The position numbers and the translations under genes were made by a program. From Thiopontia sp964344435 (GTDB lineage: Bacteria > Pseudomonadota > Gammaproteobacteria > GCF-002020875): DNA of 6,237 nt. The stretch lies in the NCBI GenBank assembly GCA_964344435.1, contig CAYFNH010000115.1, positions 1 to 6,237 on the forward strand. The letters run 5' to 3'. Of the stretch, positions 1-6,154 are shown in pieces (the stretch's first letter is position 1; every line of letters starts with the position of its first letter). The notes beneath the pieces were generated by a model that saw nothing but the letters and a program-made list of their open reading frames with translations, did no database searches and was not told the origin of the DNA.

Positions 1-1243
1 GTGCGCTTCCGGTTGCATTCTGTACCGCTCGGTTAACGTCCAGTGCCTCGCCAGCCACACCGGCTGCGAAGATACCACCATTGCTTTCATCCGCCTGGAT
101 GAAGCCGTTGCCATCACCGACCACGGTGGCGGGCAGCTGATCGGCCTTGACGCTGGGCTCCATGCCTACCGCCAGTACCACCAGGTCATGCTCATTCTCG
201 TAGCGGTTGTAGCCCTCGGTGTCCACACCGCGCAGTACCGGATTGCCGCTCTCACGGGAACGTACTACATTGGCCACCTTGGACTTGATAAAGGTGACGT
301 TGGGGTCGGCCTTCACCTGCTGGTGGAAATCGTCGATGCGATCAATCGCACGGATATCGATGTAGTAGATAGAGGCATTCCAGTTCTCGTCCTCACCATA
401 ACGCTCGCGCATCAGCTTGGCATGCTTCAGGGTTGCCATACAGCAGATGCGGGAGCAGTGCTTCATGTAGTTGCGGTCACGAGAACCGGCACACTGGATA
501 AAGGCGACGTTGCGCGCCTCGCTACCATCCTTGCGCAGGATCTTGCCACCGGTAGGGCCGAATGGGTCGAGCATGCGCTCGAACTCGACATTGGTGATGA
601 CGTTGTCATAACGGTCGTAGCCATAAGGCTGAATCTTGTTGGCATCGAATGGCTGCCATCCGGTGGCCCAGATTACTGACCCCGCCTTGATCTGCAGGTT
701 CTCTTCCTGCATCTCCAGATCGATTGCACCGGCAGGGCAGGCGGCCTTGGCCTTCTCTGCATCCTCGCTGCCAATCATTGCTGGATCAATTACGTAGCGC
801 TGAGGATAGGCCATGGTAGAGACCAGATAGGCACCCTTGCGCTTCTTCATGCCGTAGTTGAACTCATCGTCAAACTCACTCTCGACGGCATCGGCACAGG
901 CACCGCAGGCGGTGCAGTTCTCGTTGACATAGCGAGGCTTGATGGTTACATCAAGCGTGTAGTCCCCGGATTCGCCATCAATTTTGTTGACCTCGGCCAT
1001 GGTGTAAACCTTCAGGTTCGGGTTGGCCTTGGTGCGACGATAGTTGATCTCCAGCCCGCAGGTTGGGTGGCACATCTTGGGGAAGTACTTGTAGAGCTGG
1101 CTGACGCGGCCACCCAGGGATGGGTTCTTCTCAAGCAGGATAACCTGCTTGCCACACTCGGCAGCCTCGATGGCTGCTGAGATTCCGCTTATGCCGCCAC
1201 CTACGACCACGATGGTCTCGTTGGTTGCAATTGCATCCGTCAT
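1..1243 (-). CDS. qmoA: QmoA-like FAD/iron-sulfur subunit of quinone-interacting oxidoreductase (3' end cut by window)
   Basis: The first 414 codons are visible and only the C-terminal tail is missing, judging from my memory of family length (a little over 400 residues). Seen: an FAD-binding dinucleotide fold, VVGGGISG at residues 13-20, with E38 ending the second strand and LGGR at 43-46; C58/C62 (CHPTC); an iron-sulfur set C110, C113, C116 plus the C169-P170 pair; the HdrA-type stretch CAGSRD (251-256) with CSRICC (263-268); ATGW at 193-196; and a second flavin motif FAAGVAGE (392-399). Known of the family: QmoA is related to heterodisulfide reductase HdrA and, with QmoB and QmoC, moves electrons between APS reductase and quinones at the membrane. 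In sulfur oxidisers flow would be from sulfite oxidation to quinone. Start: ATG at 1243-1241 with GGAG seven bases upstream. It is the first gene of its unit, so qmoB/qmoC would lie beyond the left edge. Another HdrA-like protein is the main alternative. Confidence 0.85.
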   Translation of the reverse strand, partial: MTDAIATNETIVVVGGGISGISAAIEAAECGKQVILLEKNPSLGGRVSQLYKYFPKMCHPTCGLEINYRRTKANPNLKVYTMAEVNKIDGESGDYTLDVTIKPRYVNENCTACGACADAVESEFDDEFNYGMKKRKGAYLVSTMAYPQRYVIDPAMIGSEDAEKAKAACPAGAIDLEMQEENLQIKAGSVIWATGWQPFDANKIQPYGYDRYDNVITNVEFERMLDPFGPTGGKILRKDGSEARNVAFIQCAGSRDRNYMKHCSRICCMATLKHAKLMRERYGEDENWNASIYYIDIRAIDRIDDFHQQVKADPNVTFIKSKVANVVRSRESGNPVLRGVDTEGYNRYENEHDLVVLAVGMEPSVKADQLPATVVGDGNGFIQADESNGGIFAAGVAGEALDVNRAVQNATGSA

Positions 1244-1250
1244 TGATGAT

Positions 1251-1254
1251 CTCC
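1251..1254 (-). promoter_or_regulatory. Ribosome binding site of qmoA
   Basis: Read on the minus strand this is GGAG, seven bases before the ATG at 1243. It fixes the qmoA start: the N-terminus then begins ten residues before the flavin-binding strand, as expected for an HdrA-like protein. Confidence 0.7.
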
Positions 1255-1303
1255 GTTAACAGGTCGGGATTCCGGTTGAATCGCCGTCGGTGAATTCATG
1301 GTT

Positions 1304-1316
1304 CGGAAATTTTCCG
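1304..1316. repeat. 13-bp inverted repeat in qmoA leader region
   Basis: The sequence CGGAAA-T-TTTCCG is a perfect 6-bp inverted repeat around one base, about 60 bases upstream of the qmoA start codon. It may be an operator or a small stem in the qmoA leader. A palindrome of this length can arise by chance. Confidence 0.35.
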
Positions 1317-1386
1317 TGTGCGTACCATACGCTGATTGCCGCGAAAGCTCTACAAAACGGCCCGTTTATGATATGAAAATTTCTAA

Positions 1387-1398
1387 TGGATTCATCCA
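1387..1398. repeat. 12-bp inverted repeat in the divergent promoter region
   Basis: TGGAT-TC-ATCCA has perfect 5-bp arms around two bases and overlaps the best -35-like hexamer on the qmoA strand (1394-1399). Its place between two divergent genes suits an operator, but the arms are short and no regulator is encoded in the window. Confidence 0.3.
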
Positions 1399-1491
1399 AA
1401 TAAGGTATTAGGGGATGGTGATATTTGAATAATTGCAAGATTCAGGGAGAATGTACCTCCATGGTGCAGGATGGTGAAAGAGAAAGGCAAC

Positions 1492-1496
1492 GGAGG
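1492..1496 (+). promoter_or_regulatory. Ribosome binding site deciding the MFS start
   Basis: GGAGG lies four bases before ATG 1501. The spacing is slightly tight, but the match is far better than anything before the alternative ATG at 1471. Confidence 0.6.
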
Positions 1497-1500
1497 CGAA

Positions 1501-2748
1501 ATGGGTAGCACAGTCTCATCTCTCGGTAAGGTATGGTTATTTCTCCCACTTCTGGCCGGAGCCGGGATGCTCAACCTGGGGCTCGGCCTGCAAGCATCCT
1601 TGTTGGGGTTGCGGGCAGGGGTAGAGGGGTTTTCACTGCTGGAGATCGGTGCGGTGATGTCGGTCTACTATCTTGGTTTCATTTACGGCAGCTTGAGAAT
1701 TCCATCGATTGTGGATCAGGTGGGCCATATTCGCACCTTTTCGGTGATGGCCTCACTCGCCTCGGCGGTGGTTCTGCTGCATGCAACCTGGGTCTCCCCA
1801 TGGAGTTGGGCGCTGTTGAGGGGGGTGACCGGGTTCTGTCTGGTGGGGATGTCGCTGGTGGTTGAGAGCTGGCTCAATGAGAAGGCGGAGAATCAGGAGC
1901 GAGGTACGATTCTTTCGGTGTACATGATGGTGCTGCTGGGCTCTACGGCAGCGGGGCAGCTGCTGTTGATGCTTGCATCGAGCAAAGGCTATCTCCTGTT
2001 TGTGGTGGTGTCGGTACTACTCTCGTTGGCGCTGGTGCCGCTGGCACTCTCCACAAGGCTAGGTCCGGCCAGTGTCCCTTCCGAGTATATGGGCTATAAA
2101 AAATTGATGGAGCAGTCTCCGGTTGGCGTGGTGGGCGCGCTCTCCAGTGGCTGCCTGGCGGGTGCCTTCTGGACGATGGGGGTGGTGTTTGCCAAAGAGG
2201 TTGGGCTGGATCATGACCAGGTGGCGCTGTTTATGTTCTGCCTGATCAGTGGTGGTCTGGTCTCTACCTGGCCTGTGGGGTGGATCTCCGACAGAATGGA
2301 TCGCCGCTACGTGCTGGTTATCCTGGGGTTGACCATTGCTCTGCTGGCGCTTCTGCTTCATCTGCCTGAGGTGCAGGAAGCGGGGTGGGTGTTCCCGCTG
2401 GTATTTCTCTTTGGAGGTGCGATGTTGCCTACCTATGCGGTTTCCGTAGCCTTGGTGAACGACCAGCTCAAGGCGGGTGAGTTTGTGCCGGCGTCTGCAA
2501 CGCTGTTGTTGTTATACGGAATGGGGGCGGCGGCAGGGCCGCTGTTGGCATCGGTTGGTATGCGCTGGCTTGGGGCGAGTGGTATCTTCTCCATGGCAGC
2601 ACTGCTGTCGGTTTTGCTGGTGCTGTTTTCCCTCTATCGGCTTGGGCAGCGGGCGGCGGTTCCGAGCGAAGAGTTGGAAGATTTTGTGCCGGTCCCCAGA
2701 ACCAGTGCAGCCGCCTATGTGATGCACCCGGGGGCAGAAGAACAGTAG
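1501..2748 (+). CDS. MFS transporter, YcaD-like, 12 membrane segments
   Basis: A 415-residue inner-membrane protein made almost wholly of hydrophobic helices, in the normal size range for the major facilitator superfamily. Seen: a signature-like GWISDRMDRR (260-269) in the loop after the eighth or so helix, the typical MFS loop motif; a degenerate counterpart GSLRIPSIVDQVGHIR (63-78) in the first half; VVESWLNE (120-127) followed by RGTILSVYMMVLLGSTAAGQLL (two adjoining parts, 134-155); and LPTYAVSVALVND (309-321) before LLYGMGAAAGPLL (337-349). From memory, these match the YcaD group, whose substrate is unknown. Start choice: ATG 1501 has GGAGG at 1492-1496 just upstream, while the in-frame ATG at 1471 has no properly spaced ribosome site and would add ten polar residues. 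It is divergent from qmoA and 292 bases before cbbQ, so probably a single-gene unit. The last 35 residues form a soluble tail. Family is confident, substrate is not. Confidence 0.88.
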   Translation: MGSTVSSLGKVWLFLPLLAGAGMLNLGLGLQASLLGLRAGVEGFSLLEIGAVMSVYYLGFIYGSLRIPSIVDQVGHIRTFSVMASLASAVVLLHATWVSPWSWALLRGVTGFCLVGMSLVVESWLNEKAENQERGTILSVYMMVLLGSTAAGQLLLMLASSKGYLLFVVVSVLLSLALVPLALSTRLGPASVPSEYMGYKKLMEQSPVGVVGALSSGCLAGAFWTMGVVFAKEVGLDHDQVALFMFCLISGGLVSTWPVGWISDRMDRRYVLVILGLTIALLALLLHLPEVQEAGWVFPLVFLFGGAMLPTYAVSVALVNDQLKAGEFVPASATLLLLYGMGAAAGPLLASVGMRWLGASGIFSMAALLSVLLVLFSLYRLGQRAAVPSEELEDFVPVPRTSAAAYVMHPGAEEQ

Positions 2749-2802
2749 GAGTAACTACCCAGCCCACCCCTGAAGTCTGAATCAGTTACTGTATCCATGA
2801 AG

Positions 2803-2806
2803 TAAG
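2803..2806. repeat. Left copy of putative TAAG target-site duplication
   Basis: TAAG directly precedes the left terminal inverted repeat and recurs at 2992-2995 directly after the right one. A 3-4 bp duplication is what insertion of a small transposon would leave. Confidence 0.6.
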
Positions 2807-2824
2807 GGAACCCCTGAACAAGTC
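2807..2824 (+). repeat. Left terminal inverted repeat of the MITE-like element
   Basis: Eighteen bases starting GGAACC; the mate at 2974-2991 differs at two positions, both C/T differences when the two are aligned. Confidence 0.75.
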
Positions 2825-2895
2825 ATGAGCAAATGCCTAACGCCTGTAGTGCCCAATATCTTCGTTACCAACCTTCGGCTGTTCGGGGCGAATGA

Positions 2896-2930
2896 AGATC
2901 TTGCTAATAGCCTGCTATTGGCTGCGATCT
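2896..2930 (+). repeat. Inner hairpin of the MITE-like element
   Basis: AGATC (2896-2900) pairs with GATCT (2926-2930), enclosing GCTAATAGC (2903-2911) against GCTATTGGC (2914-2922) with a two-base loop; eight of nine inner pairs are Watson-Crick and the other is a G-T. The core AATAGC/GCTATT is perfect. This stem shares 2896-2899 with the ATCTTCGTT/AATGAAGAT stem, so the two folds exclude each other. Confidence 0.55.
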
Positions 2931-2973
2931 CCGCCTTGATCTTGGGCGCTACAGGCGCGATTCAAATTACTCA

Positions 2974-2991
2974 GACTTATTCAGAGGTTCC
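2974..2991 (-). repeat. Right terminal inverted repeat of the MITE-like element
   Basis: On the minus strand it reads GGAACCTCTGAATAAGTC, 16 of 18 identical to the left end. It is followed at once by the second TAAG. Confidence 0.75.
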
Positions 2992-2995
2992 TAAG
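2992..2995. repeat. Right copy of putative TAAG target-site duplication
   Basis: Identical to 2803-2806 and directly adjoining the right terminal repeat. It lies 45 bases before the cbbQ start codon. Confidence 0.6.
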
Positions 2996-3027
2996 CAGTG
3001 AATGCCCCTCCCCCTTGGCAAATTGTG

Positions 3028-3033
3028 AAGGAG
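3028..3033 (+). promoter_or_regulatory. Strong Shine-Dalgarno for the TTG start of cbbQ
   Basis: AAGGAG ends seven bases before TTG 3041. No in-frame ATG or GTG lies at a comparable distance, so this site is the reason for accepting a TTG start. Confidence 0.75.
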
Positions 3034-3040
3034 AACCGTT

Positions 3041-3862
3041 TTGAGTGATGACACCATATCCAGGCAGGCAATTGATGAGCTGTGGATAAAAGAGGAGCCC
3101 TACTATGAGCCGGTGGGGGAGGAGATTGCCCTGTTTGAGTCGGCCTATCAAAACCGGTTGCCGCTGTTGCTGAAAGGGCCAACCGGCTGTGGCAAGACCC
3201 GCTTTATGGAGCATATGGCGTGGCGCCTGAAAAGGCCGTTGATTACCGTCTCCTGTCACGATGACCTCACCGCCTCCGACCTGGTGGGGCGTTATCTGAT
3301 TGTTGGTGGGGAGACCCGCTGGATCGATGGGCCATTGGCGCGTGCGGTACGCAGTGGCGGGATCTGCTATCTGGATGAGATCGTCGAGGCGCGCAAGGAT
3401 ACCATGGTGGTGATCCATCCACTGGCGGATGATCGCCGGGTATTGCCGATGGAGAAGATTGGTGAGCAGCTGCAGGCAGCTCCGGAGTTTGCGATGGTGG
3501 TCTCCTATAACCCCGGCTACCAGAGTGTGTTGAAAGAGTTGAAACAGAGCACCCGACAGCGCTTTGTAGCGATTGAGTTCAACTACCCGGATGCGGAACT
3601 GGAACAACGCATCATTGTTTGCGAAAGCGGGATTGAGGAGGCGGTTGCACGCAACCTGGTCAAGTTTGCCGAGATGACCCGCAACCTGAAGGGGAGTGGG
3701 TTGGACGAGGGGGCCAGTACCCGGTTACTGGTCCATGCCGCCAAGCTGATTGTCTCCGGTATTCCGCCCATCACCGCCTGTAGTGCTGGCATTGGGCAGG
3801 CGTTGACGGATGATCCCGATATGGTGGCTGCTGTGCATGAACTGAGTGCCGCACTGTTTTGA
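3041..3862 (+). CDS. cbbQ: CbbQ/NirQ/NorQ-family MoxR-type AAA+ ATPase
   Basis: A 273-residue cytoplasmic ATPase, the normal length for this family. Seen: Walker A GPTGCGKT (46-53); the family stretch SCHDDLTASDLVGR (71-84); Walker B with ICYLDE (108-113); sensor-1 asparagine N157 in VVSYNPGY; arginines in STRQRF (170-175) at the usual arginine-finger place; and the C-terminal CbbQ_C-type region with STRLLVHAAKLI (226-237). Known: CbbQ forms hexamers that, with CbbO, use ATP to strip inhibitory sugar phosphates from RuBisCO; the sister protein NorQ acts on nitric oxide reductase. The next gene overlaps by one base and encodes the matching VWA partner. The start is TTG with a strong ribosome site. 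I prefer cbbQ because of the autotrophic sulfur-oxidiser setting, but NorQ is a real alternative, as neither RuBisCO nor norCB is in view. The family call is firm; the symbol is less so. Confidence 0.88.
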   Translation: MSDDTISRQAIDELWIKEEPYYEPVGEEIALFESAYQNRLPLLLKGPTGCGKTRFMEHMAWRLKRPLITVSCHDDLTASDLVGRYLIVGGETRWIDGPLARAVRSGGICYLDEIVEARKDTMVVIHPLADDRRVLPMEKIGEQLQAAPEFAMVVSYNPGYQSVLKELKQSTRQRFVAIEFNYPDAELEQRIIVCESGIEEAVARNLVKFAEMTRNLKGSGLDEGASTRLLVHAAKLIVSGIPPITACSAGIGQALTDDPDMVAAVHELSAALF

Positions 3863-5973
3863 TGTCCCCTTTTAGCGTTGAACAGCTGGAACAGCGTCTG
3901 GATGAGGCGTTGGAGCTGGATCTGGTGCGTCTCTCTCCGGAGCAGGCGGCACAGGCATTGGCCCCGTTTTCACGGGCACAGCAGGAGAGAGCAATCCGCT
4001 GGGCGCAGATTGCAGCGCAGGCCCATGTACAGATTGGCCAGCAGGTCTCGATCCATGCGGCGCAGGCGCTACAGCTGATGAGTGACGAGGTGATGGGGCA
4101 GTGGGTCTACCATGCGCTTGACCTGTATGACCGCAAAGGGCTGTTTCCGGCGATTGAGGTGATCAAGGGGGTGGAGCAGTTTTCCGTCGAGGCGGAGGCA
4201 CGTGCCCGTGGGGTAGAGTTTGACGAGTTCAGTGGTATGCTCAGCCACTTTCTGCAGGGGTTGGCGGGGCGTACATTGTCTCTGGAAGAGGGAGCAACGT
4301 GCTGGACCGACAGTGAAAAAATCTACCTCCCGCCCTTTGTTGGGGATCTACCCAAGCCAGAGCAGAATCTACAGCTCTACAAGGCGCAGTTGGTCACCCT
4401 CTGGGCGGAGAACTGGTATGGCACCTGGCGCCTGCTGCAGGGGGGTGAGGTCATTTGCCGCATAGCGCAGTGGTTGGCCCCTCGGGCAGATCCGCAGCGG
4501 GACTTGGCGTTGCTGCAGCGCCTGGAGATGATCCGGATTGAACGGCAGTTGCAGCGTGACCTGCCCGGTATCGCCCGAGAGCGCGCACGGCTGTTACAGG
4601 CTATGGGCACTCCTCTGGTACCTTCAGAGTGGGCGTATGCCGCTGCGGCGGTGGCAGCCCCCGAAGCAACCCTGGAGACCTCGCTGCTATGGCTGGATCG
4701 TATCGACGGACCTGTGCCACCAGTACTCTGTTATCAGGGGGAGTGGCAGCTGGAGGCGCTCAACAAGGCCGTGGCGATGCGTGCTGAGCAGGAGCGGGGC
4801 AGCTTTCAATATCTGTTGTGGAAGCTGGCACAAGAGCTGGAGCTGGAAGAGAGTGAGGGAGAGCGCTTCTCCTGGCGTTCGCTGAAGGAGCGAGAGAGTG
4901 GTGAACCGACTGAGGTAGAGCTGTTGCTGGATGAACAGCCGGTGGCACCACCCGAGGTGATGAATGAGCTGCTCAGTTCCATCATTCAGGATTTTGGTGA
5001 GCTGCCTTCGGAGTATCTTCACCCTGCCGGGGATGCCGCGTTTGATCCCGATAAAATGGTGAAGCGCGCACAGGATGTCTGGAGTGGTACCTATCATGAA
5101 GAGGGGGCATTTCTCTATGATGAGTGGGATGGCCCGCGCCACAACTACCGCAAGGGGTGGGCGGTGTTACGGGAGATGGAGGCAAGGCCGGGAGACGCCG
5201 ACTTTGTAATCCAGACTCTCAACAAGCATCAGCGACTGGTGGGGCAACTGCGCAAGAGTTTCGAGGCGTTGCGCAGTGCCGACCAACTGCTGAAGCGGCA
5301 GGAGAATGGAGATAACCTGGATGTGGATGCGGTAGTGGATGCCATGGCCGACCACCTGCAGGGCCAGGAGATGAGTGAGCGACTCTACCAGCAGAACCAC
5401 CGTCATCAGCGCTCCATTGCGGTGATGTTCATGGTTGACATGAGTGGCTCCACCAAGGGGTGGATCAACGATGCCGAGCGTGAGGCACTGGTGCTGCTGT
5501 GTGAGGCGCTGGAGACGCTCAATGACCGCTATGCCATCTACGGTTTTTCCGGTTGGACCCGCAAGCGCTGTGAGGTGTTTCCGGTCAAGACCTTTGAGCA
5601 AGCCTATGATGCACAGGTTAAACAGCGCATCGCCGGGATCGAGGCGCAGGACTACACCCGTATGGGGGTGGCGATTCGCCATCTGAGTCAGTTGCTGAAC
5701 AGGGCCGAGGCGCGTACCCGGCTGCTGATCACCCTTTCGGACGGTAAGCCTGACGACTCCGATGGTTATGGTGGGGAGTATGCAATTGAAGATACCCGGA
5801 TGGCACTGCTGGAGGCGCGACGGGCCGGTATCCACCCCTTCTGTATCACTATCGACAGAGAGGGGCAGGCGTACTTGCCGCATATGTTTGGGCCGGCTGG
5901 TTATGCCGTGGTGGATAGCGTTGACAAGCTTCCATTCAAAGTAGCCGAGATCTATCGAAAGCTGACGCTGTAG
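3862..5973 (+). CDS. cbbO: CbbO/NorD-family VWA-domain activase partner
   Basis: A 703-residue soluble protein. Seen: a helical N-terminal half, including the family-like stretch SEKIYLPPFV near residues 151-160; an acidic, low-complexity linker at about 322-362; the conserved YDEWDGPRHNYRKGW block from 419; a helical, charged segment with NGDNLDVDAVVDAM from 482; and a C-terminal von Willebrand A domain with a complete metal site: DMSGS (D526, S528, S530), T599 in DYTRMG, and D627 in SDGKPDD. Known: in CbbQO the CbbO VWA metal site docks on RuBisCO while CbbO sits on the CbbQ hexamer; NorD is the equivalent for nitric oxide reductase. The stop of cbbQ and this ATG share one base (TGATG) and no good ribosome site is seen, so translation is probably coupled. 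An in-frame TTG one codon earlier (3859) is possible but less likely. The domain call is firm; CbbO over NorD is inference from context. Confidence 0.85.
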   Translation: MSPFSVEQLEQRLDEALELDLVRLSPEQAAQALAPFSRAQQERAIRWAQIAAQAHVQIGQQVSIHAAQALQLMSDEVMGQWVYHALDLYDRKGLFPAIEVIKGVEQFSVEAEARARGVEFDEFSGMLSHFLQGLAGRTLSLEEGATCWTDSEKIYLPPFVGDLPKPEQNLQLYKAQLVTLWAENWYGTWRLLQGGEVICRIAQWLAPRADPQRDLALLQRLEMIRIERQLQRDLPGIARERARLLQAMGTPLVPSEWAYAAAAVAAPEATLETSLLWLDRIDGPVPPVLCYQGEWQLEALNKAVAMRAEQERGSFQYLLWKLAQELELEESEGERFSWRSLKERESGEPTEVELLLDEQPVAPPEVMNELLSSIIQDFGELPSEYLHPAGDAAFDPDKMVKRAQDVWSGTYHEEGAFLYDEWDGPRHNYRKGWAVLREMEARPGDADFVIQTLNKHQRLVGQLRKSFEALRSADQLLKRQENGDNLDVDAVVDAMADHLQGQEMSERLYQQNHRHQRSIAVMFMVDMSGSTKGWINDAEREALVLLCEALETLNDRYAIYGFSGWTRKRCEVFPVKTFEQAYDAQVKQRIAGIEAQDYTRMGVAIRHLSQLLNRAEARTRLLITLSDGKPDDSDGYGGEYAIEDTRMALLEARRAGIHPFCITIDREGQAYLPHMFGPAGYAVVDSVDKLPFKVAEIYRKLTL

Positions 5974-6024
5974 CAGAGTATCTCAATCCGTTCAAAGAAA
6001 GGAAGATTGGGTTGCTATAGGGAC

Positions 6025-6050
6025 AAGCAGAAGACTCTGAGCTGCTTCTG
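6025..6050 (+). terminator. Weak hairpin after cbbO, possible terminator
   Basis: AAGCAG (6025-6030) pairs with CTGCTT (6042-6047); alternatively CAGAAG (6028-6033) pairs with CTTCTG (6045-6050). Either gives a 6-bp stem 50-odd bases after the cbbO stop. There is no T-run after it, so intrinsic termination would be poor. Confidence 0.25.
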
Positions 6051-6057
6051 TGGGCAT

Positions 6058-6090
6058 CTCTAACAACCAGCACTTTGCTGCCGTTGAGAG
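6058..6090 (+). repeat. Imperfect hairpin downstream of cbbO
   Basis: CAGCA (6068-6072) and TGCTG (6076-6080) form a perfect 5-bp stem with a three-base loop, inside the weaker outer pairings AAC/GTT (6065-6067 with 6083-6085) and CTCT/AGAG (6058-6061 with 6087-6090). Its function is unknown; there is no T-run. Confidence 0.3.
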
Positions 6091-6120
6091 AGGTGGCTCA
6101 TTACTTCCGTATAGCGAGCA

Positions 6121-6148
6121 TTGACATGGTACCGATATATAGTACTAT
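6121..6148 (+). promoter_or_regulatory. Sigma-70-like promoter near right edge
   Basis: A perfect -35 hexamer TTGACA (6121-6126) is followed after 16 bases by TACTAT (6143-6148), four of six matches to the -10 consensus. Transcription would start near 6155, at or next to the GTG of the short open frame that follows. This is the clearest promoter in the window. Confidence 0.6.
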
Positions 6149-6149
6149 A
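6138..6149. promoter_or_regulatory. Perfect 12-bp palindrome over the -10, likely operator
   Basis: TATAGTACTATA is its own reverse complement and covers the whole -10 hexamer. A palindrome here would let a repressor block polymerase directly, the usual arrangement for self-regulated toxin-antitoxin operons. Being AT-rich, it could partly reflect promoter composition. Confidence 0.45.
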
Positions 6150-6154
6150 GAGAG

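Larger units (their letters stand above)
1244..1500. promoter_or_regulatory. Divergent intergenic region between qmoA and the MFS gene
   Basis: No gene is seen here. The centre (about 1365-1440) is much richer in A and T than the flanking genes, as expected for a region holding two back-to-back promoters. On the plus strand, TTGAAT (1425-1430) followed after 16 bases by GAGAAT (1447-1452) is a possible but weak promoter for the transporter. On the minus strand, TTGGAT (1399-1394) and TATCAT (1373-1368) resemble promoter hexamers for qmoA, but the 20-base spacer is too long to trust. Two short inverted repeats, listed separately, could be protein-binding sites. The exact promoters cannot be fixed by eye. 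Confidence 0.45.
2807..2991. mobile_element. 185-bp MITE-like palindromic element
   Basis: The ends are 18-bp inverted repeats: GGAACCCCTGAACAAGTC (2807-2824) against the complement of 2974-2991, matching at 16 of 18 positions. Further in, CGCCTGTAGTGCCCAA (2841-2856) pairs with TTGGGCGCTACAGGCG (2942-2957) at 15 of 16, and ATCTTCGTT (2858-2866) with AATGAAGAT (2891-2899) at 8 of 9. TAAG flanks both sides. No transposase gene fits in it, so it would be a non-autonomous element moved by an enzyme encoded elsewhere. The outer repeat recalls IS5-family ends with short duplications, but that is from memory only. It lies between the MFS gene and cbbQ, and its right end is 49 bases before the cbbQ start codon. 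Confidence 0.75.

Noticed and set aside
188..679. A 163-codon plus-strand frame
   Set aside because: It lies opposite qmoA, which has clear domain motifs; the frame shows no recognisable family.
1425..1438. FNR/Anr-type box TTGAATAATTGCAA
   Set aside because: The first half fits four of five positions but the second only three of five, not enough to call.
1471..1500. Earlier ATG start of the MFS gene at 1471
   Set aside because: It has no properly spaced ribosome site, whereas ATG 1501 has GGAGG; the added residues are polar and not part of a helix.
2749..2802. Terminator after the MFS gene
   Set aside because: No stem followed by a T-run is seen between the stop codon and the mobile element.
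2825..3001. A 58-codon plus-strand frame with a hydrophobic stretch (LANSLLLAAISALILGATGA)
   Set aside because: It lies almost wholly inside the palindromic element, has no ribosome site, and its sequence is dictated by inverted repeats.
5167..5883. A 238-codon minus-strand frame
   Set aside because: It is antisense to the VWA half of cbbO, where the sense protein has all metal-site residues.
6058..6090. attC-like integron site (CTCTAAC ... GTTGAGA)
   Set aside because: The consensus is broken at the outer base of each box and the site is only about 32 bases long, too short for an attC.
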